Part shown: positions 17,370 through 28,041 of the stretch, piece by piece | Layout of the letters: each line of letters starts with the position of its first letter | Numbering within the stretch: position 1 is the stretch's first letter | Origin: Aestuariibacter sp. GS-14 | Lineage (GTDB): Bacteria > Pseudomonadota > Gammaproteobacteria > Enterobacterales > Alteromonadaceae | Reading direction: 5' to 3' | NCBI RefSeq assembly: GCF_006494365.1 | Contig: NZ_VHIP01000003.1 | Coordinates: 124,001 to 188,000 of the forward strand | DNA length: 64,000 nucleotides | Notes under the pieces: generated by a model | What the model saw: the letters and a program-made list of their open reading frames with translations, nothing else | Databases searched by the model: none | What the model was told of the DNA's origin: nothing | Made by a program: the position numbers and the translations under genes

Positions 17370-17999
17370 TTAACGACGGCGTTTGATTCGTTGTGCCCAG
17401 TAGACGAAACGCGGTAGCATGATAAGCAATGCAATTAGCCAATACACTAATGGCTCCTGCAAAGCCGTTTTACGCGACCAACTGAAGTGGATCAGAACAA
17501 GCAGTAAGATAAGGTAAATACTGTTATGTAACTGTTGCCACGCCCGCTTCATGTTGCGTCTTACCCACATGGGTGAGGTTAGGGTAAGTAACAGCAAATC
17601 CAGCAGGGCAATAAACCCTATCGTAATATAGGGGCGTTCAACTATTTCACTGGCCACCAGCGCCCAGTCGTATTGTAATTCAAAGCTTATGTAGGCGAAT
17701 AAGTGCAGTAGCGCATAAACAAACACGTATATACCGCTAAGACGGCGGCATTGCATTAGCCCGGGAAACGGCAGGTGTTTGGCTACGGGACTAATTAACA
17801 GGGTAAACAGAAGCAGGTTTAATGCGCTGGTTCCTGTGGTGTGGATCAGTGCTTTAACCGGATCGGCCCCGAGGTTGTCAGTGATGGCAGCCCAGCCTAT
17901 AAATAGTAAATAACCCAAAAACAGAAAATGTAGTGCAGCTTTAAGCAACACTAATCGTCGTGGTGATAACACCACTGGCTTGTTGAGTAATCGTTTCAC
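17370..17999 (-). CDS. msrQ: MsrQ (YedZ), haem-binding membrane subunit of the MsrPQ methionine sulfoxide reductase
   Basis: 209 residues, GTG start, beginning 15 bases after the msrP stop codon. About six hydrophobic helices with conserved histidines (YALLHLFAYISFELQYDW; WQQLHNSIYLILLLVLIHF) that ligate haem b. It takes electrons from the quinone pool or cytoplasmic flavin reductase and passes them to periplasmic MsrP for repair of oxidised methionines. Length and motif order fit the family well. Confidence 0.93.
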   Translation of the reverse strand: MKRLLNKPVVLSPRRLVLLKAALHFLFLGYLLFIGWAAITDNLGADPVKALIHTTGTSALNLLLFTLLISPVAKHLPFPGLMQCRRLSGIYVFVYALLHLFAYISFELQYDWALVASEIVERPYITIGFIALLDLLLLTLTSPMWVRRNMKRAWQQLHNSIYLILLLVLIHFSWSRKTALQEPLVYWLIALLIMLPRFVYWAQRIKRRR

Positions 18000-18014
18000 A
18001 CAATGAACCTAAGA

Positions 18015-19007
18015 CTAATAATAACGCGCTAAATCCATTTTGCTGTACAAGGGGGCAACTTCGTCGTAGCCATTGAACATGCGTGTGGCGATGCGCTGTT
18101 GATTAAATACACCGCCATCAGTGATTCGCCGTTCACTGGCCTGACTCCATCTGGGATGCGCAACCTTGGGATTCACGTTTGCGTAAAATCCATATTCATT
18201 TGCAGCCAGGCGATTCCAGGTGGTCGGGGGTTGCTGATCGGTCAGTGTAATGCGCACAATGGATTTGATGCTTTTAAAGCCGTATTTCCACGGTACAACC
18301 AGGCGAATGGGCGCGCCATTTTGTGGGGGCAGCGTTTTTCCGTATACTCCAGTTGCCATGAGCGTAAGCGGATGGTTTGCTTCGTCGAGGCGCAAGCCTT
18401 CTACATAGGGGTAATCAATGCCGCCACCAATAAAGGGGTTGCGTTGTCCGGGCATTTGTTTGGGGTCGTGCAGGGTTTCAAATGCCACGTATTTGGCAGA
18501 ACCAAGAGGTGATGCCAGTTTAATGAGTTTATTCAGTTCAAATCCAACCCAGGGGATAACCATAGACCATGCCTCTACACATCGCATACGATAAATGCGT
18601 TCTTCAAAGGCAAATTGCTTCATAATGGCATCGTAATCGAGTGTTAGCGGTGTATTCACCAGTCCGTCTATTCGCAACGTCCATGGATCGGTTTTAAATC
18701 CTTTCGCACGTTCCGCGGGGTCGTCTTTACCCGTACCAAATTCATAAAAATTATTATAGGAGGTTACCTTTGCATAAGGCGTTTGCGTTTCGTCGGTGGT
18801 GTATTGAGCAGATTGAGTAAAAGGTAACGCTTTGGCTTCAAACTCGGGCTCGTTGTCGAACCAGCCCAATCCATGGGCAGACTGACTGAGCAAAGAACCT
18901 GTCCCAACAAACCCAAGTGTCTTAATGATACGGCGGCGATCGCGAAAGATCTTTTCGTCAGTTACCTGGTTATCCCTGAATATTTGCGATGGGCGAAAAC
19001 GTTTCAT
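18015..19007 (-). CDS. msrP: MsrP (YedY), periplasmic molybdopterin methionine sulfoxide reductase
   Basis: About 330 residues from the ATG at 19007; a longer frame to 19067 is rejected because the Tat signal begins at [10 protein letters not shown]. The twin-arginine motif is [10 protein letters not shown] (residues 23-32). Conserved [20 protein letters not shown] contains the molybdenum-ligating cysteine near residue 143. The enzyme repairs methionine sulfoxide in envelope proteins with electrons from MsrQ, the next gene. It follows dgt by 79 bases on the same strand and may have its own promoter. Confidence 0.95.
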   Translation of the reverse strand: MKRFRPSQIFRDNQVTDEKIFRDRRRIIKTLGFVGTGSLLSQSAHGLGWFDNEPEFEAKALPFTQSAQYTTDETQTPYAKVTSYNNFYEFGTGKDDPAERAKGFKTDPWTLRIDGLVNTPLTLDYDAIMKQFAFEERIYRMRCVEAWSMVIPWVGFELNKLIKLASPLGSAKYVAFETLHDPKQMPGQRNPFIGGGIDYPYVEGLRLDEANHPLTLMATGVYGKTLPPQNGAPIRLVVPWKYGFKSIKSIVRITLTDQQPPTTWNRLAANEYGFYANVNPKVAHPRWSQASERRITDGGVFNQQRIATRMFNGYDEVAPLYSKMDLARYY

Positions 19008-19085
19008 ATTCCTGCTCTGTAAAGAAATAATAAGTGTTGCTACGGTATAAGACCGCAAACAGTGCAAAAAGATTTCAAAACAGAT

Positions 19086-20453
19086 TCAGAGCGATAAGGT
19101 ATCCAGAATACCGCCGCGTTTGGGTACAAACATATTGGAATACAAGCGGGCGGCAAACTCATCCGTCATACCAGAAATATAATCAGCTATCACGCGATGC
19201 CCATTATTGCGCTCTTCAGCAGCAAGCCATCGTTTTCGAGTATTTTCCGGTAACAATCGCGTAGGATCGGCGCTGAACGCTTCAAACAGCTCCATTACAA
19301 CCTGTTGACCTTTGTACTCCAGTAACTGTACTTCGGGTTTGCGTATCACTTTGGTGTACACAAATTGTTTGAATAAACCCAACGCATTGTGGTGGTGTTC
19401 AGGCAATACGGCCTGATAGCGCAATAATGGATGGTCGAAAGTGCTATCTTCTTCAATGCGAATAGCGGTAATAAAGCAGTTTACCAGCGCACCAATGGCA
19501 TTCTTGCGTTCGTGCTGCGCCTGACTGAACAATCGCGTGCCAATACCTGCTATGTGTTCAGACAACCAGGGTACCTGTAGTTGCTCCAGTGATTGTTGCA
19601 GTTCTTCCACGAATTCTGCGCGTTTCACCATGCCCATTACAATGGCATCTTCGAGATCATGGATGCCGTAAGCAATATCGTCGGCGAGCTCCATTACACT
19701 GCAATCAAAGGATTTGTGCCGGGTTTTTCCGTGCTTGCCCGTTGCGGTATCAAACGACATCAGCCGGTCTTTGTCTTGCTGGCTGAAAGGGGCGATTAAC
19801 CATTCAAACAAGCTTTCATCACAGCGAAACAAACCTTTAGGCGGATGCCATTGTTCCGCTTTTACCTGCCGCAAACTCACTGAAGGTGAGGGCAGAATAG
19901 CGTGATTGGTTAATGTGTCTATAAAATTGGGATATTTAACCAGACCCAGCACACTGCGGCGGCTCAGGTTCATACCGTGATCAGCGGTATACGGTTCCAA
20001 CTGATTGACTATGCGGAAGGTCTGCCCATTACCTTCAAATCCCCCGTGCTCGTGCATCATATAATTCAGCGCAATTTCACCACCGTGACCAAATGGTGGG
20101 TGACCGATGTCGTGGGCGAGGCATAGCGTTTCAATTAAATAAGGATCTAAGCCTACATGCTCAGTTAAACGGGGAAATTTACCTTGCAGCTGTGCAGTAA
20201 TACCCGTTCCAATTTGTGCGGCTTCCAGTGAATGTGTTAATCGGGTGCGGTAGAAATCGCTCAATCCTACACCCAGTACCTGGGTTTTGGCTTGCAACCG
20301 GCGGAATGCCGCAGAGTGCAGAACCCTGGCTTTATCGCGCTGAAACGGCGAACGGTGATCGCCATCTCTGGCCTGAGTACGTGGCAGCCTGCGCTCCCAC
20401 CAGGTTGATTGCCAATCGTCGTTATCTGTTAGGGTTGAGCCGGGTTGCTGCAT
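19086..20453 (-). CDS. dgt: dGTP triphosphohydrolase-like protein (HD superfamily)
   Basis: 455 residues. The HD-domain metal motif is split as [14 protein letters not shown] and [16 protein letters not shown], typical of dGTPase-like proteins, which release triphosphate from dGTP and limit dNTP pools. The N-terminal [20 protein letters not shown] motif is also typical. It lies 14 bases after yfbR, another nucleotide-hydrolysing HD protein, suggesting coordinated control of nucleotide pools. Whether the substrate is strictly dGTP cannot be seen. Confidence 0.9.
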   Translation of the reverse strand: MQQPGSTLTDNDDWQSTWWERRLPRTQARDGDHRSPFQRDKARVLHSAAFRRLQAKTQVLGVGLSDFYRTRLTHSLEAAQIGTGITAQLQGKFPRLTEHVGLDPYLIETLCLAHDIGHPPFGHGGEIALNYMMHEHGGFEGNGQTFRIVNQLEPYTADHGMNLSRRSVLGLVKYPNFIDTLTNHAILPSPSVSLRQVKAEQWHPPKGLFRCDESLFEWLIAPFSQQDKDRLMSFDTATGKHGKTRHKSFDCSVMELADDIAYGIHDLEDAIVMGMVKRAEFVEELQQSLEQLQVPWLSEHIAGIGTRLFSQAQHERKNAIGALVNCFITAIRIEEDSTFDHPLLRYQAVLPEHHHNALGLFKQFVYTKVIRKPEVQLLEYKGQQVVMELFEAFSADPTRLLPENTRKRWLAAEERNNGHRVIADYISGMTDEFAARLYSNMFVPKRGGILDTLSL

Positions 20454-20467
20454 GTGTATTCCGTAGC

Positions 20468-21073
20468 TTAATTGTGCTGATCTTCTTGCGTGATTTCGTC
20501 AAGACTAAGTGAGAAGCTGGGTACGTAACGCTTCAAAAAGTAGTCCACTTCATCTGAATGATAGTCTTTGAGCATTTTATCCAGTCTTTTCTTGGCCAGC
20601 GTAAATTCGCGATTGCCCGAGTTGAGTTCTTCAAGGGTTTTTAAATAGGCACACAATACATCAGCGGCTTTGACAATGAAGGCTTCGTCTTCACTGTGGT
20701 ACTGACTGTCGATCAGCTTTGCGTAATCTTCCCTGAAGTCTTCCGGCGCCATTTCAATGAGCTTTTGTTCAGCAATTTTTTCGATTTTTTTGTATTCGTC
20801 TTTAATGGCGGGATTGAAGTACTTTACCGGTGTAGGTAAATCACCGGTTAATACTTCGGAGACATCGTGAAACATAGCCAGTGTGGCAATGCGTTCGGGG
20901 TTTAGCTTGCCTTCAAAATAGCGATTTTTTATTAGCGCCAGTGCATGAGCCACCATGGCAACCTGTAAACTGTGTTCCTGGACGTTTTCAATGCGCACAT
21001 TATGCATAAGCGGCCAGCGATGAATCAGTTTCATCCTGGCCAGGTGGGCAAAGAAATGGCTGTTTTCGGCCAT
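20468..21073 (-). CDS. yfbR: 5'-deoxynucleotidase YfbR
   Basis: 201 residues, close to E. coli YfbR (199). HD motifs: [18 protein letters not shown] and [21 protein letters not shown], the latter nearly diagnostic. It dephosphorylates deoxynucleoside 5'-monophosphates. It starts 2 bases after the alaA stop codon, the same gene order as E. coli yfbQ(alaA)-yfbR. Confidence 0.95.
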   Translation of the reverse strand: MAENSHFFAHLARMKLIHRWPLMHNVRIENVQEHSLQVAMVAHALALIKNRYFEGKLNPERIATLAMFHDVSEVLTGDLPTPVKYFNPAIKDEYKKIEKIAEQKLIEMAPEDFREDYAKLIDSQYHSEDEAFIVKAADVLCAYLKTLEELNSGNREFTLAKKRLDKMLKDYHSDEVDYFLKRYVPSFSLSLDEITQEDQHN

Positions 21074-21075
21074 TT

Positions 21076-22302
21076 TTATTTCCCTTTTTGGCGGTAGCCG
21101 TTAAAGAAGCTTTCAATGCGATCCATAGCCGGGGCCAGGATATCGCTGTGAGGCAAAAATACCAGGCGGAAATAAATGCCTTCGGTTAAGTTGAATGCCT
21201 TACCGTGTACCAACAGGATTTTCTCGCTGCTGAGCAAGTCCAGAATCATTTGTTCGTCGCTGGCAATATTAAATTTGGCTGCATCCACCTTGGCAAAGCA
21301 ATACATTGCACCTTTGGGCGTAACGCATTCGATGCCATCTATGTCATTCAGACGCTTTGCTGCAAGATCTCGCTGCTGTTTCAGGCGGCCACCGTCTCTC
21401 ACCAAGTCATTAATGCTCTGGTATCCGCCCAATGCAGTTTGAATGGCACTCTGGCAGGGTACGTTGGCACACATACGCATAGATGAAAGCATATTCAGGC
21501 CTTCGATATAACTTTTGGCAATTCGCTTGTTGCCAGATATCACCAACCATCCTGCGCGAAAACCTGCCACGCGGTAATTTTTAGATAGCCCACTGAAGGT
21601 AACAAAAAATATATCGTCCGCCAGCGAGGCTATACAGGTGTGTTTTGCATCGTCGTACAAAATTTTGTCGTAGATTTCGTCTGAAAACACCACCAAATCG
21701 TGTTCACGGGCTAATTCCACGATTTGCAGCAGCAATTCTTTGCTGTATACCGCACCCGTTGGGTTATTTGGATTGATGATCACTATGGCTTTGGTGCGTT
21801 TGTTTATCTTGCTCCTGATATCTTCAATATCCGGGAACCAACCTGCCTGCTCATCACAACGGTAATGCACAGGAGTGCCTGACGACAAGCTCACCGCGGC
21901 TGTCCACAACGGATAGTCGGGGCTAGGTAATAACACTTCATCACCGGTGTTCAGCAAGGCCTGCATCGACATCATGATCATTTCACTCACACCGTTGCCA
22001 ATGAACACGTCATCCACCTGGATATTGCGAATGTTCATTTGCTGGTAATACTGCATTACGGCAACGCGCGCAGCATAAATTCCGGTAGAGTCAGAGTAAC
22101 CCTGTGAAGTCGGCAGGTGGTGGATAACGTCTTTCAGAATATCGTCTGGTGCGTCGAAACCAAATGGGGCTGGGTTGCCGATATTCAGTTTGAGAATACG
22201 GTGTCCTTCATCTTCCATTTTGCGTGCCTGAGCAGCAATTGGGCCTCGAATGTCATAACAAACATTGTCTAACTTGTGCGACTTGTATAAGGGTTTCATC
22301 AT
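21076..22302 (-). CDS. alaA: Glutamate-pyruvate aminotransferase AlaA
   Basis: About 408 residues, fold-type I PLP aminotransferase. Start is one of two adjacent ATGs (22302 or 22299); the preceding TTG is less likely. Motifs: [11 protein letters not shown] near the N terminus, [10 protein letters not shown], and the PLP-binding lysine in [17 protein letters not shown]. AlaA makes alanine from pyruvate and glutamate. It is the first gene of the minus-strand run alaA-yfbR-dgt. Confidence 0.94.
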   Translation of the reverse strand: MMKPLYKSHKLDNVCYDIRGPIAAQARKMEDEGHRILKLNIGNPAPFGFDAPDDILKDVIHHLPTSQGYSDSTGIYAARVAVMQYYQQMNIRNIQVDDVFIGNGVSEMIMMSMQALLNTGDEVLLPSPDYPLWTAAVSLSSGTPVHYRCDEQAGWFPDIEDIRSKINKRTKAIVIINPNNPTGAVYSKELLLQIVELAREHDLVVFSDEIYDKILYDDAKHTCIASLADDIFFVTFSGLSKNYRVAGFRAGWLVISGNKRIAKSYIEGLNMLSSMRMCANVPCQSAIQTALGGYQSINDLVRDGGRLKQQRDLAAKRLNDIDGIECVTPKGAMYCFAKVDAAKFNIASDEQMILDLLSSEKILLVHGKAFNLTEGIYFRLVFLPHSDILAPAMDRIESFFNGYRQKGK

Positions 22303-22568
22303 CAATAACTTAAAATACAGAGGCCAACAGGGTATCGCATCGGCAGGTCATCTGTTAAGCAAAATTTTGCGCATACAGGGTATTAATTAGGCGAATTTTT
22401 CATTTCTGTAAAACAAGGCGAACTTACCTGATTTTTAAACCCTTCACTTCGCAAGTTTTCAGCTTTACACGCACTGTTACACTTATGTGATTGTAGAACT
22501 AGCAAAGCTTTCCTATATATAGGTACGGTGCTTTTGTATTCACAACACGGTTGTTTTTGGGAGGCTGT

Positions 22569-23087
22569 ATGCCACTTCCACTCATTTGGTTAGGCGCAGG
22601 GCTTGCTTCAGTCTATGCTGGAGGAGCGTTAGCAAATAATGCCCGCAGGCACAGTGTGGTAACCAGTTACCCAGGAGAGAGCGAGCGCTTGGTAACGCCA
22701 CTCAATGGCAGTGTGGTGTGTTGCGGTATCTATGGCGTTTTTGAACACACTGGGATCTGGTGCGATGGTCAGATTATTGAACTACACGGCAATGGGTTGG
22801 TAAAGGCGGTAGGGCAGGAGCGTTTTCTTCATCAACGCAGTGGGAGCCAAATCTATGTGGCCTGTGATGAGAGCTATACGCCGTTAATTGCCGAACAGTG
22901 TGAATCTCGCGCCATTGCGCAGGTGTTCAGGTATCTCGACTACGACCCAATCAGCAATAATTGCCATCGATTTTCATTGGGATGTGTAACGGGTTTAGAA
23001 GAAGAGTGTATAAGTTTTTATGAATTTAATCAGAAGCTTAGTGCTTACTTTAACCAAAAGATACGTTGGCAGCCGGTACGCTGCTGA
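22569..23087 (+). CDS. LRAT-domain (permuted NlpC/P60-like) protein
   Basis: 172 residues; the start is fixed by GGGAGG eight bases before the ATG at 22569. The N terminus is a short hydrophobic glycine/alanine segment that may anchor the protein. The LRAT-type catalytic residues appear in the permuted order: His60 in VFEHTGIW, His73 in IELHGNG, and Cys132 in SNNCHRFS. Such proteins are thiol acyltransferases, phospholipases or peptidases; bacterial members are mostly uncharacterised. There is no obvious partner; it is divergent from alaA. Confidence 0.72.
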   Translation: MPLPLIWLGAGLASVYAGGALANNARRHSVVTSYPGESERLVTPLNGSVVCCGIYGVFEHTGIWCDGQIIELHGNGLVKAVGQERFLHQRSGSQIYVACDESYTPLIAEQCESRAIAQVFRYLDYDPISNNCHRFSLGCVTGLEEECISFYEFNQKLSAYFNQKIRWQPVRC

Positions 23088-23252
23088 AAGCATTATGAAA
23101 AATAGCTAACTTTAATGTGTTAAAAAATTGTGAACTTTCCTATTCAACGCTATCGTATATAGTGAGACCGGCGAAAAAGCATCAGTAATAATGTGTGGGA
23201 CCCTGCTTTAACCCGGTGTTATTGAGTCAATAGCGTATGGTTGAGGGAAGCT

Positions 23253-24047
23253 ATGTCACAACATTTTAAAGAAACACCGCAAAATGCTATAACCGAAAGT
23301 GGAATTGCCCGCGTAATACCTTGTAAGGAACTGGATGTAGGCGATCCCATTAAATGGTTGTCGTTAGGCTTGCAGGATTTTCTGCGAACTCCACTTATTT
23401 CCATTTTCTATGGTCTGATTTTTGCCGCAATACCCTGGTTTATTTCTTATTTGGTCGCATTAACTGGCTGGCACCTGGTTATTCTGCCTTCTATTGTTTG
23501 CTTTATGCTGATTGGTCCGTTTCTGGCGGCAGGCTTATACGATGTAAGTTGGGAATTGGAGAAGGGGCACAAGCCTTCACTCCGTCATTCAGTAAGAGCG
23601 ATTCGGCGTAATGCTGTAAACGAGTGGGGCTTTGGCATTTTATTAATGGTGTTAATGATCTTCTGGCTGCGTGTTGCATCATTAATACATGCGCTGTACC
23701 CACAGCACCAGATTGAAAGCCTGGAAAGTTTGTTGCCGTTTCTCGGGTTAGGTACAGTGGTTGGTGCAGTCTTTTGTGTGGGGATGTTTTTTGTAACGGC
23801 ATTTACCCAGCCTATACTGATGGAGCGCAAGGTGGATTTAGCGACTGCTGTTATGACCAGTGTAAATGCTGTGTGGGTAAACAAAGTGCCTATGTTTACC
23901 TGGGCAGGGATCATCTTCTCCATGGTGGCAATTGGTTTTGTTACCGGGTTCATTGGCTTTATCGTGCTAATGCCGATTCTGGGATTTGCGTCATGGCATG
24001 GTTATATCGATGCCATTGAAACTAAACGCGAGCGTGCTTACGTTTAA
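23253..24047 (+). CDS. DUF2189-family integral membrane protein
   Basis: About 264 residues from the ATG at 23253, with GAGGGA just upstream; the TTG at 23241 is not needed. A 40-residue cytoplasmic N terminus is followed by about six hydrophobic segments. GDPIKWLSLGLQDF, the stretch PFLAAGLYDVSWELEKG and the basic RHSVRAIRRNA loop resemble the DUF2189 family. The function of the family is unknown. It ends at a strong terminator and appears monocistronic. Confidence 0.78.
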   Translation: MSQHFKETPQNAITESGIARVIPCKELDVGDPIKWLSLGLQDFLRTPLISIFYGLIFAAIPWFISYLVALTGWHLVILPSIVCFMLIGPFLAAGLYDVSWELEKGHKPSLRHSVRAIRRNAVNEWGFGILLMVLMIFWLRVASLIHALYPQHQIESLESLLPFLGLGTVVGAVFCVGMFFVTAFTQPILMERKVDLATAVMTSVNAVWVNKVPMFTWAGIIFSMVAIGFVTGFIGFIVLMPILGFASWHGYIDAIETKRERAYV

Positions 24048-24567
24048 TTATTGATGTCACTTTCAAAGGGCCCTGATTGGGCCCTTTTTTGTAATTGAAC
24101 TCTCACAAAGCGGGTACGTTGCTTTAAGCCAATTCATTATATTCACGCCAAATTTGCTCAGTTTTCTTTATTGTTTATGTAATAAAATTACATATTGCTG
24201 TGTTTTTCTCTCCGCATTTTCCACTTTAGTTGTAAATTATTGGTGTTTTACTGCTATTTTCCGTTATTAAATTACCAAAATTTCACGTTTTTTAAGAATT
24301 TTGTAATCTTAATATATTGTTTGATATCTCTTTTTGTTATATGAAATTATAATTACCTTTTATAAAACAATGATTTATTTGGTTAACTCTCTTTTCACAA
24401 TTAAATTTACCGTAATTTCACTAAGCGTAAACAATAAAAAAACAGTAATTTTATTTCAGTTAGGGCATAAATAAAGTGCACCAGGACGAAACGTCAGGGG
24501 CCACACAAAGCAACTTACCTAACGACTGTTGATTGTGTGTTGTAAAAACACTTGAGAGGAATCGACT
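24048..24567. other. AT-rich intergenic region of 520 bases
   Basis: After the terminator at 24065 the sequence from about 24100 to 24480 is conspicuously AT-rich with no credible open frame. It contains an imperfect direct repeat, ATTAAATTACCAAAATTTCA at 24266 and ATTAAATTTACCGTAATTTC at 24400, 134 bases apart. It may be an H-NS-bound regulatory region for the downstream secreted-protein gene. Confidence 0.5.
24065..24090 (+). terminator. Strong rho-independent terminator after the DUF2189 gene
   Basis: AAAGGGCCC (24065-24073), loop TGATT, GGGCCCTTT (24079-24087), then a run of Ts to 24090. Confidence 0.9.
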
Positions 24568-24894
24568 ATGAAAAATGTATTTAAATCGGCTTTATTAGCA
24601 ACTGTATTAGCTACCAGCGCAAACGCTGCAATGGCAGACGTAACAGCAGAAGGTGTTCGTTTTACTGGTGACACTGAGTTTGCTGGTTTCTGTAAAGCAG
24701 TAGTAAAAGACGACGTTCGTTTACTTCGTTCAGCAGTAGCGCGCAATGTTGGTCTGATTGGTTCAAGCCAGCGTGAAGTTTTGCGAGTGATCAGTGCAGA
24801 AGGTGGTGTAACTTGTAATGGCGTAAGTCTGGTTGAGTTCTCTGAGACTCGCTCAGCATCAAGCGTATATCAATTCCTGACTGCCAGAAGTTAA
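24568..24894 (+). CDS. Small secreted DUF3718-like protein, probably highly expressed
   Basis: 108 residues with GAGAGGA before the ATG. Residues 1-23 are a Sec signal peptide ending NAAMA, giving a mature protein of about 85 residues with two cysteines (FAGFCKAVV and GVTCNGVS) that may form one disulfide. The pattern resembles the DUF3718 family of Alteromonas, Shewanella and Colwellia. Codon use (GTT, CGT, GGT, GCA) is more biased than in the neighbours, which suggests high expression. Function unknown. Confidence 0.7.
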   Translation: MKNVFKSALLATVLATSANAAMADVTAEGVRFTGDTEFAGFCKAVVKDDVRLLRSAVARNVGLIGSSQREVLRVISAEGGVTCNGVSLVEFSETRSASSVYQFLTARS

Positions 24895-24910
24895 GCGTGG
24901 CGTTAACAGT

Positions 24911-24948
24911 AAACGGGAGCAGCAGTTGTACATGCATTGCTCCCGTTT
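24911..24948. terminator. Bidirectional terminator between the DUF3718-like gene and the RND operon
   Basis: AAACGGGAGCA (24911-24921) pairs with TGCTCCCGTTT (24938-24948). It lies between convergent genes and can serve both. Confidence 0.75.
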
Positions 24949-24972
24949 AAACTGCTTCTTGTTATCGGCTGG

Positions 24973-27900
24973 TTAGCTTGCCGCAATCCATTGTCCTACC
25001 CATTGCTTCATTCTGTGAATCATCCTACTGGTACGGTAACGTACTTTCAGCAATAGCACATAAGCCAACGGCACCAAAAATAAACTGGTGAGTGTAGAGA
25101 AGACTAATCCCCCAATAATAGCTATGGCCATTGGCGCATAGGTTGGGCCATCACCGCCAATTCGGGTAGAGCCCAGGGCAAGCGGAATAAGGCCTAATAC
25201 GGTAGTTGCTACCGTCATTAATATGGGTCTGATCCTTGAGCTACAGCCGTCAACAACTGCGTTTAACAGGCTTTCTCCTTCATTGAGCAACTGGTTTATG
25301 CGATCGACCAACACAATGCCGTTGTTTACCACTATGCCCATGAGGATAAGCATGCCTATCATTCCCATCACCGACATCGATGTGCCAGTAAACATATACG
25401 CCCAGAATACGCCGGTGATACTGAATAACAACGAACTGATTACCGCTGTGGGCAGTAAAATGGATTCAAACAACGCCGCCATAACAATGTAAATCATGCA
25501 CACCGCAAGCAACATGTTCATTTGCATTACCGCAAAGGCTTCGTCCTGACGGCGGAAGCCCCCATCCAGCGTCCAGTCATAGCCAGAGGGCAGCGAAATA
25601 TATTGCATGGCAGTTTCAATGCGCTCACGTGCCTGTTCCATGGTTGTCTCTTCTTCAAGATTGGCACCAATCGACAACGCAGTTTGACGGTAATAACGGT
25701 TAATCTGAGACAATTGAGGCGCAACGGAAATATTTGCAACCATATCCAGTGTAATGTTTCTGCCGTCTGTATAAGCAATGTTCAGGTTGCGTAACGCAGA
25801 CAGTGATTCCTGCACGGATTTTCCGTAGAGTAGTTTCACATTAATTTCGCCAGCCTCACCGTAACGGAAGGTACGCAGGTTGTTACCCCGCAATGCCGTG
25901 GCCACCAGATTCGCTACCTCCTGCGCATTTAAGCCCAGTTTAAATGCCTTCTGACGATCAATGTTGATTTGCAATTCCTGGCGTTCACTGCCCACATCCG
26001 CTTTTACGTCTATCAGACCATCGACGCTACCCAACACCGTAACCACGCGATCAGCAATGGTACGAAGCTGCTCGGAAGATTCACCCAACAAGGTTAATCT
26101 CACACCACCGCCGTTGCCGTCATTCCAACGAAACGAAGGGCGGGCTCGCACAAATTGAGGCATCTCCTCACTGATTCTGCGTTTAATTTCCGACACTGGA
26201 ACAGGTAAGTCATCCTGTAGTGTCAGGTTCGACACAGCAAAACCCGGTTGATAATAGGTGTAGACCTGTTTAATGAAGAATTTTTCCTGGTTGGCATAGA
26301 GAAATTCCTCCATTTTATCAACGGTTTTCTCTACTTCTTCCAGCGTAAAGTTTTGCGTAATGTGGTAATTCAGCCAGATTCGCCCCTGGTCGTCGTTACC
26401 TTCGTCATCACTGGATACGGCGCCGATGGGGATCATAGTACTTGCCAGGATCAGCAAAGCAATCAGCGCTGATTTGCGTTGATTTTGCATGGTCCAGTTC
26501 AGCATGGAGCGGTACTTGTTGATGTAGGAAGGGGTACCTTGCTGATGTGCTTTGGGCGATTTCATTTTTGATGCCAGCAATGGGATCAGTGTTTGCGCAA
26601 TCAACAACGAAGCAAATAGTGAAATACAGATCGCAATAGCAACATGTTCCAGGAACACAGTTATATCGATTTTTACGCCTACAATGTTAGGTAAAAATAC
26701 AATTGCTGTGGTTGTGGTACCGGCAATTACAGCCAGACTCACTTTACCCACACCCACCTTAGTGGCTGTTTCTGGATTGCTATAGTGTTCTCGTTGTTGA
26801 AATATACTCTCGGTGATCACAACCGCGTTATCTACCAGCATACCTACCGCCAGCATGAGTCCCATGAGTGACAATATATTCAACGAATAGTCAAACAGGT
26901 ACATTACGCCCAGCGTTATGCAAATAGAGAAGGGCACCGAGAGCACTACCAGCAGCGTGGTGGTCAGTTGTCGCAGAAATAAGTAAAGCACCACAATAGA
27001 CAACAACGCGCCAACCAGTCCGGCTTCTACCAAATCACTCAAAGACGAAGTAACGGAATCGGCTACATCATCCATAACGAACAGGTTTATGCCATTAAAC
27101 GCCGGATCTTCTTTCGCTTTTTCGATAACCTTCATTACCTGACGGGATACTTCTACCAGGTTGGAGCTGGATTCTCGAAAAATATTGAAGCCTACAGCGT
27201 AGGAGCGATCCAAATGCCGTCCTTCATTGCGTTCTGGTAACTCAAAACTAATGGTGGCAATGTCTTTAAGCATAATGCCCGGCGCAACGTACAGCTGTTC
27301 CACATCGCGCATATCGGTAAATTCACCCTGAGGGTTAACCATGTATTTTTGGTCGTTGGCAAAAAAATGGCCGGCACTCATTGAAAAGTTGGCCGCCCGT
27401 AAGCGCTGCCCTAACTGATCAGTATCGATGTGTAGTGACGTAATACGCTCGGGGATCAGGCGCACACTGATTTGCTTTTTCTCAACGCCGTACAACTCTA
27501 CACGAGACACCCCTGGAACACGTTCAATTACGCGTTTCAGGTTGCGATCCAGCAAATCATAGGCGTTTGACAGGTCGCGATCACTGGAAACCCGCAACTG
27601 AAAAATAGGCATGTCGTTGGTATTAAATTTATATACCAGCACACGCTCTACATCGTCGGGTAACTCATCGCGAATAGCATCGATTTTTTCCCGGGCTTCA
27701 ATACTCTTTGCTTTAATGTTGGCGTCCCAGGCAAACTCGACAAAAATCTCAGCGCGATTTTCAAACGAGGATGCCTGCAGGCGTTTAATACCCGACATGG
27801 TGGCAATGGCTTCCTCCACCGGGCGCGTAATCATGCGTTCAATCTCAGCAGGCGTTGCGTCGTTGTAGGGGATTTGTACCATCATCTGCGGAATATCAAT

Positions 27901-28041
27901 GCCCGGAAATTTTTCCAGTGGCAATAACCGGGATGAAGCGATACCAAAAATCAGCAACGAGATAAAAATCATGCAGATAGTGACGGGTTTGCGCAAGGCA
28001 AACGCCGCCAGCCCAGCACCCGCTTCGGCAAATTTATCCAT
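24973..28041 (-). CDS. RND efflux permease, second of a tandem pair
   Basis: About 1022 residues from the ATG at 28041, overlapping the 3' end of the upstream permease gene by eight bases. Standard RND layout: N-terminal inner-membrane helix (PVTICMIFISLLIFGIASS), large periplasmic loop, central helix block with the TM4 motif VGMLVDNAVVITES (one Asp in place of the Asp-Asp of AcrB), second loop, and C-terminal helix block. It exports drugs, lipids or detergents by proton exchange. The pair shares one adaptor, and no outer-membrane channel gene is nearby. Confidence 0.92.
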   Translation of the reverse strand: MDKFAEAGAGLAAFALRKPVTICMIFISLLIFGIASSRLLPLEKFPGIDIPQMMVQIPYNDATPAEIERMITRPVEEAIATMSGIKRLQASSFENRAEIFVEFAWDANIKAKSIEAREKIDAIRDELPDDVERVLVYKFNTNDMPIFQLRVSSDRDLSNAYDLLDRNLKRVIERVPGVSRVELYGVEKKQISVRLIPERITSLHIDTDQLGQRLRAANFSMSAGHFFANDQKYMVNPQGEFTDMRDVEQLYVAPGIMLKDIATISFELPERNEGRHLDRSYAVGFNIFRESSSNLVEVSRQVMKVIEKAKEDPAFNGINLFVMDDVADSVTSSLSDLVEAGLVGALLSIVVLYLFLRQLTTTLLVVLSVPFSICITLGVMYLFDYSLNILSLMGLMLAVGMLVDNAVVITESIFQQREHYSNPETATKVGVGKVSLAVIAGTTTTAIVFLPNIVGVKIDITVFLEHVAIAICISLFASLLIAQTLIPLLASKMKSPKAHQQGTPSYINKYRSMLNWTMQNQRKSALIALLILASTMIPIGAVSSDDEGNDDQGRIWLNYHITQNFTLEEVEKTVDKMEEFLYANQEKFFIKQVYTYYQPGFAVSNLTLQDDLPVPVSEIKRRISEEMPQFVRARPSFRWNDGNGGGVRLTLLGESSEQLRTIADRVVTVLGSVDGLIDVKADVGSERQELQINIDRQKAFKLGLNAQEVANLVATALRGNNLRTFRYGEAGEINVKLLYGKSVQESLSALRNLNIAYTDGRNITLDMVANISVAPQLSQINRYYRQTALSIGANLEEETTMEQARERIETAMQYISLPSGYDWTLDGGFRRQDEAFAVMQMNMLLAVCMIYIVMAALFESILLPTAVISSLLFSITGVFWAYMFTGTSMSVMGMIGMLILMGIVVNNGIVLVDRINQLLNEGESLLNAVVDGCSSRIRPILMTVATTVLGLIPLALGSTRIGGDGPTYAPMAIAIIGGLVFSTLTSLFLVPLAYVLLLKVRYRTSRMIHRMKQWVGQWIAAS

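Noticed and set aside
17130-17417. 95-codon plus-strand frame across the LexA-box region
   Set aside because: It overlaps the start of the sulA-like gene and the end of msrQ and has unlikely composition (repeated Tyr/Phe/Cys); the boxes explain the region.
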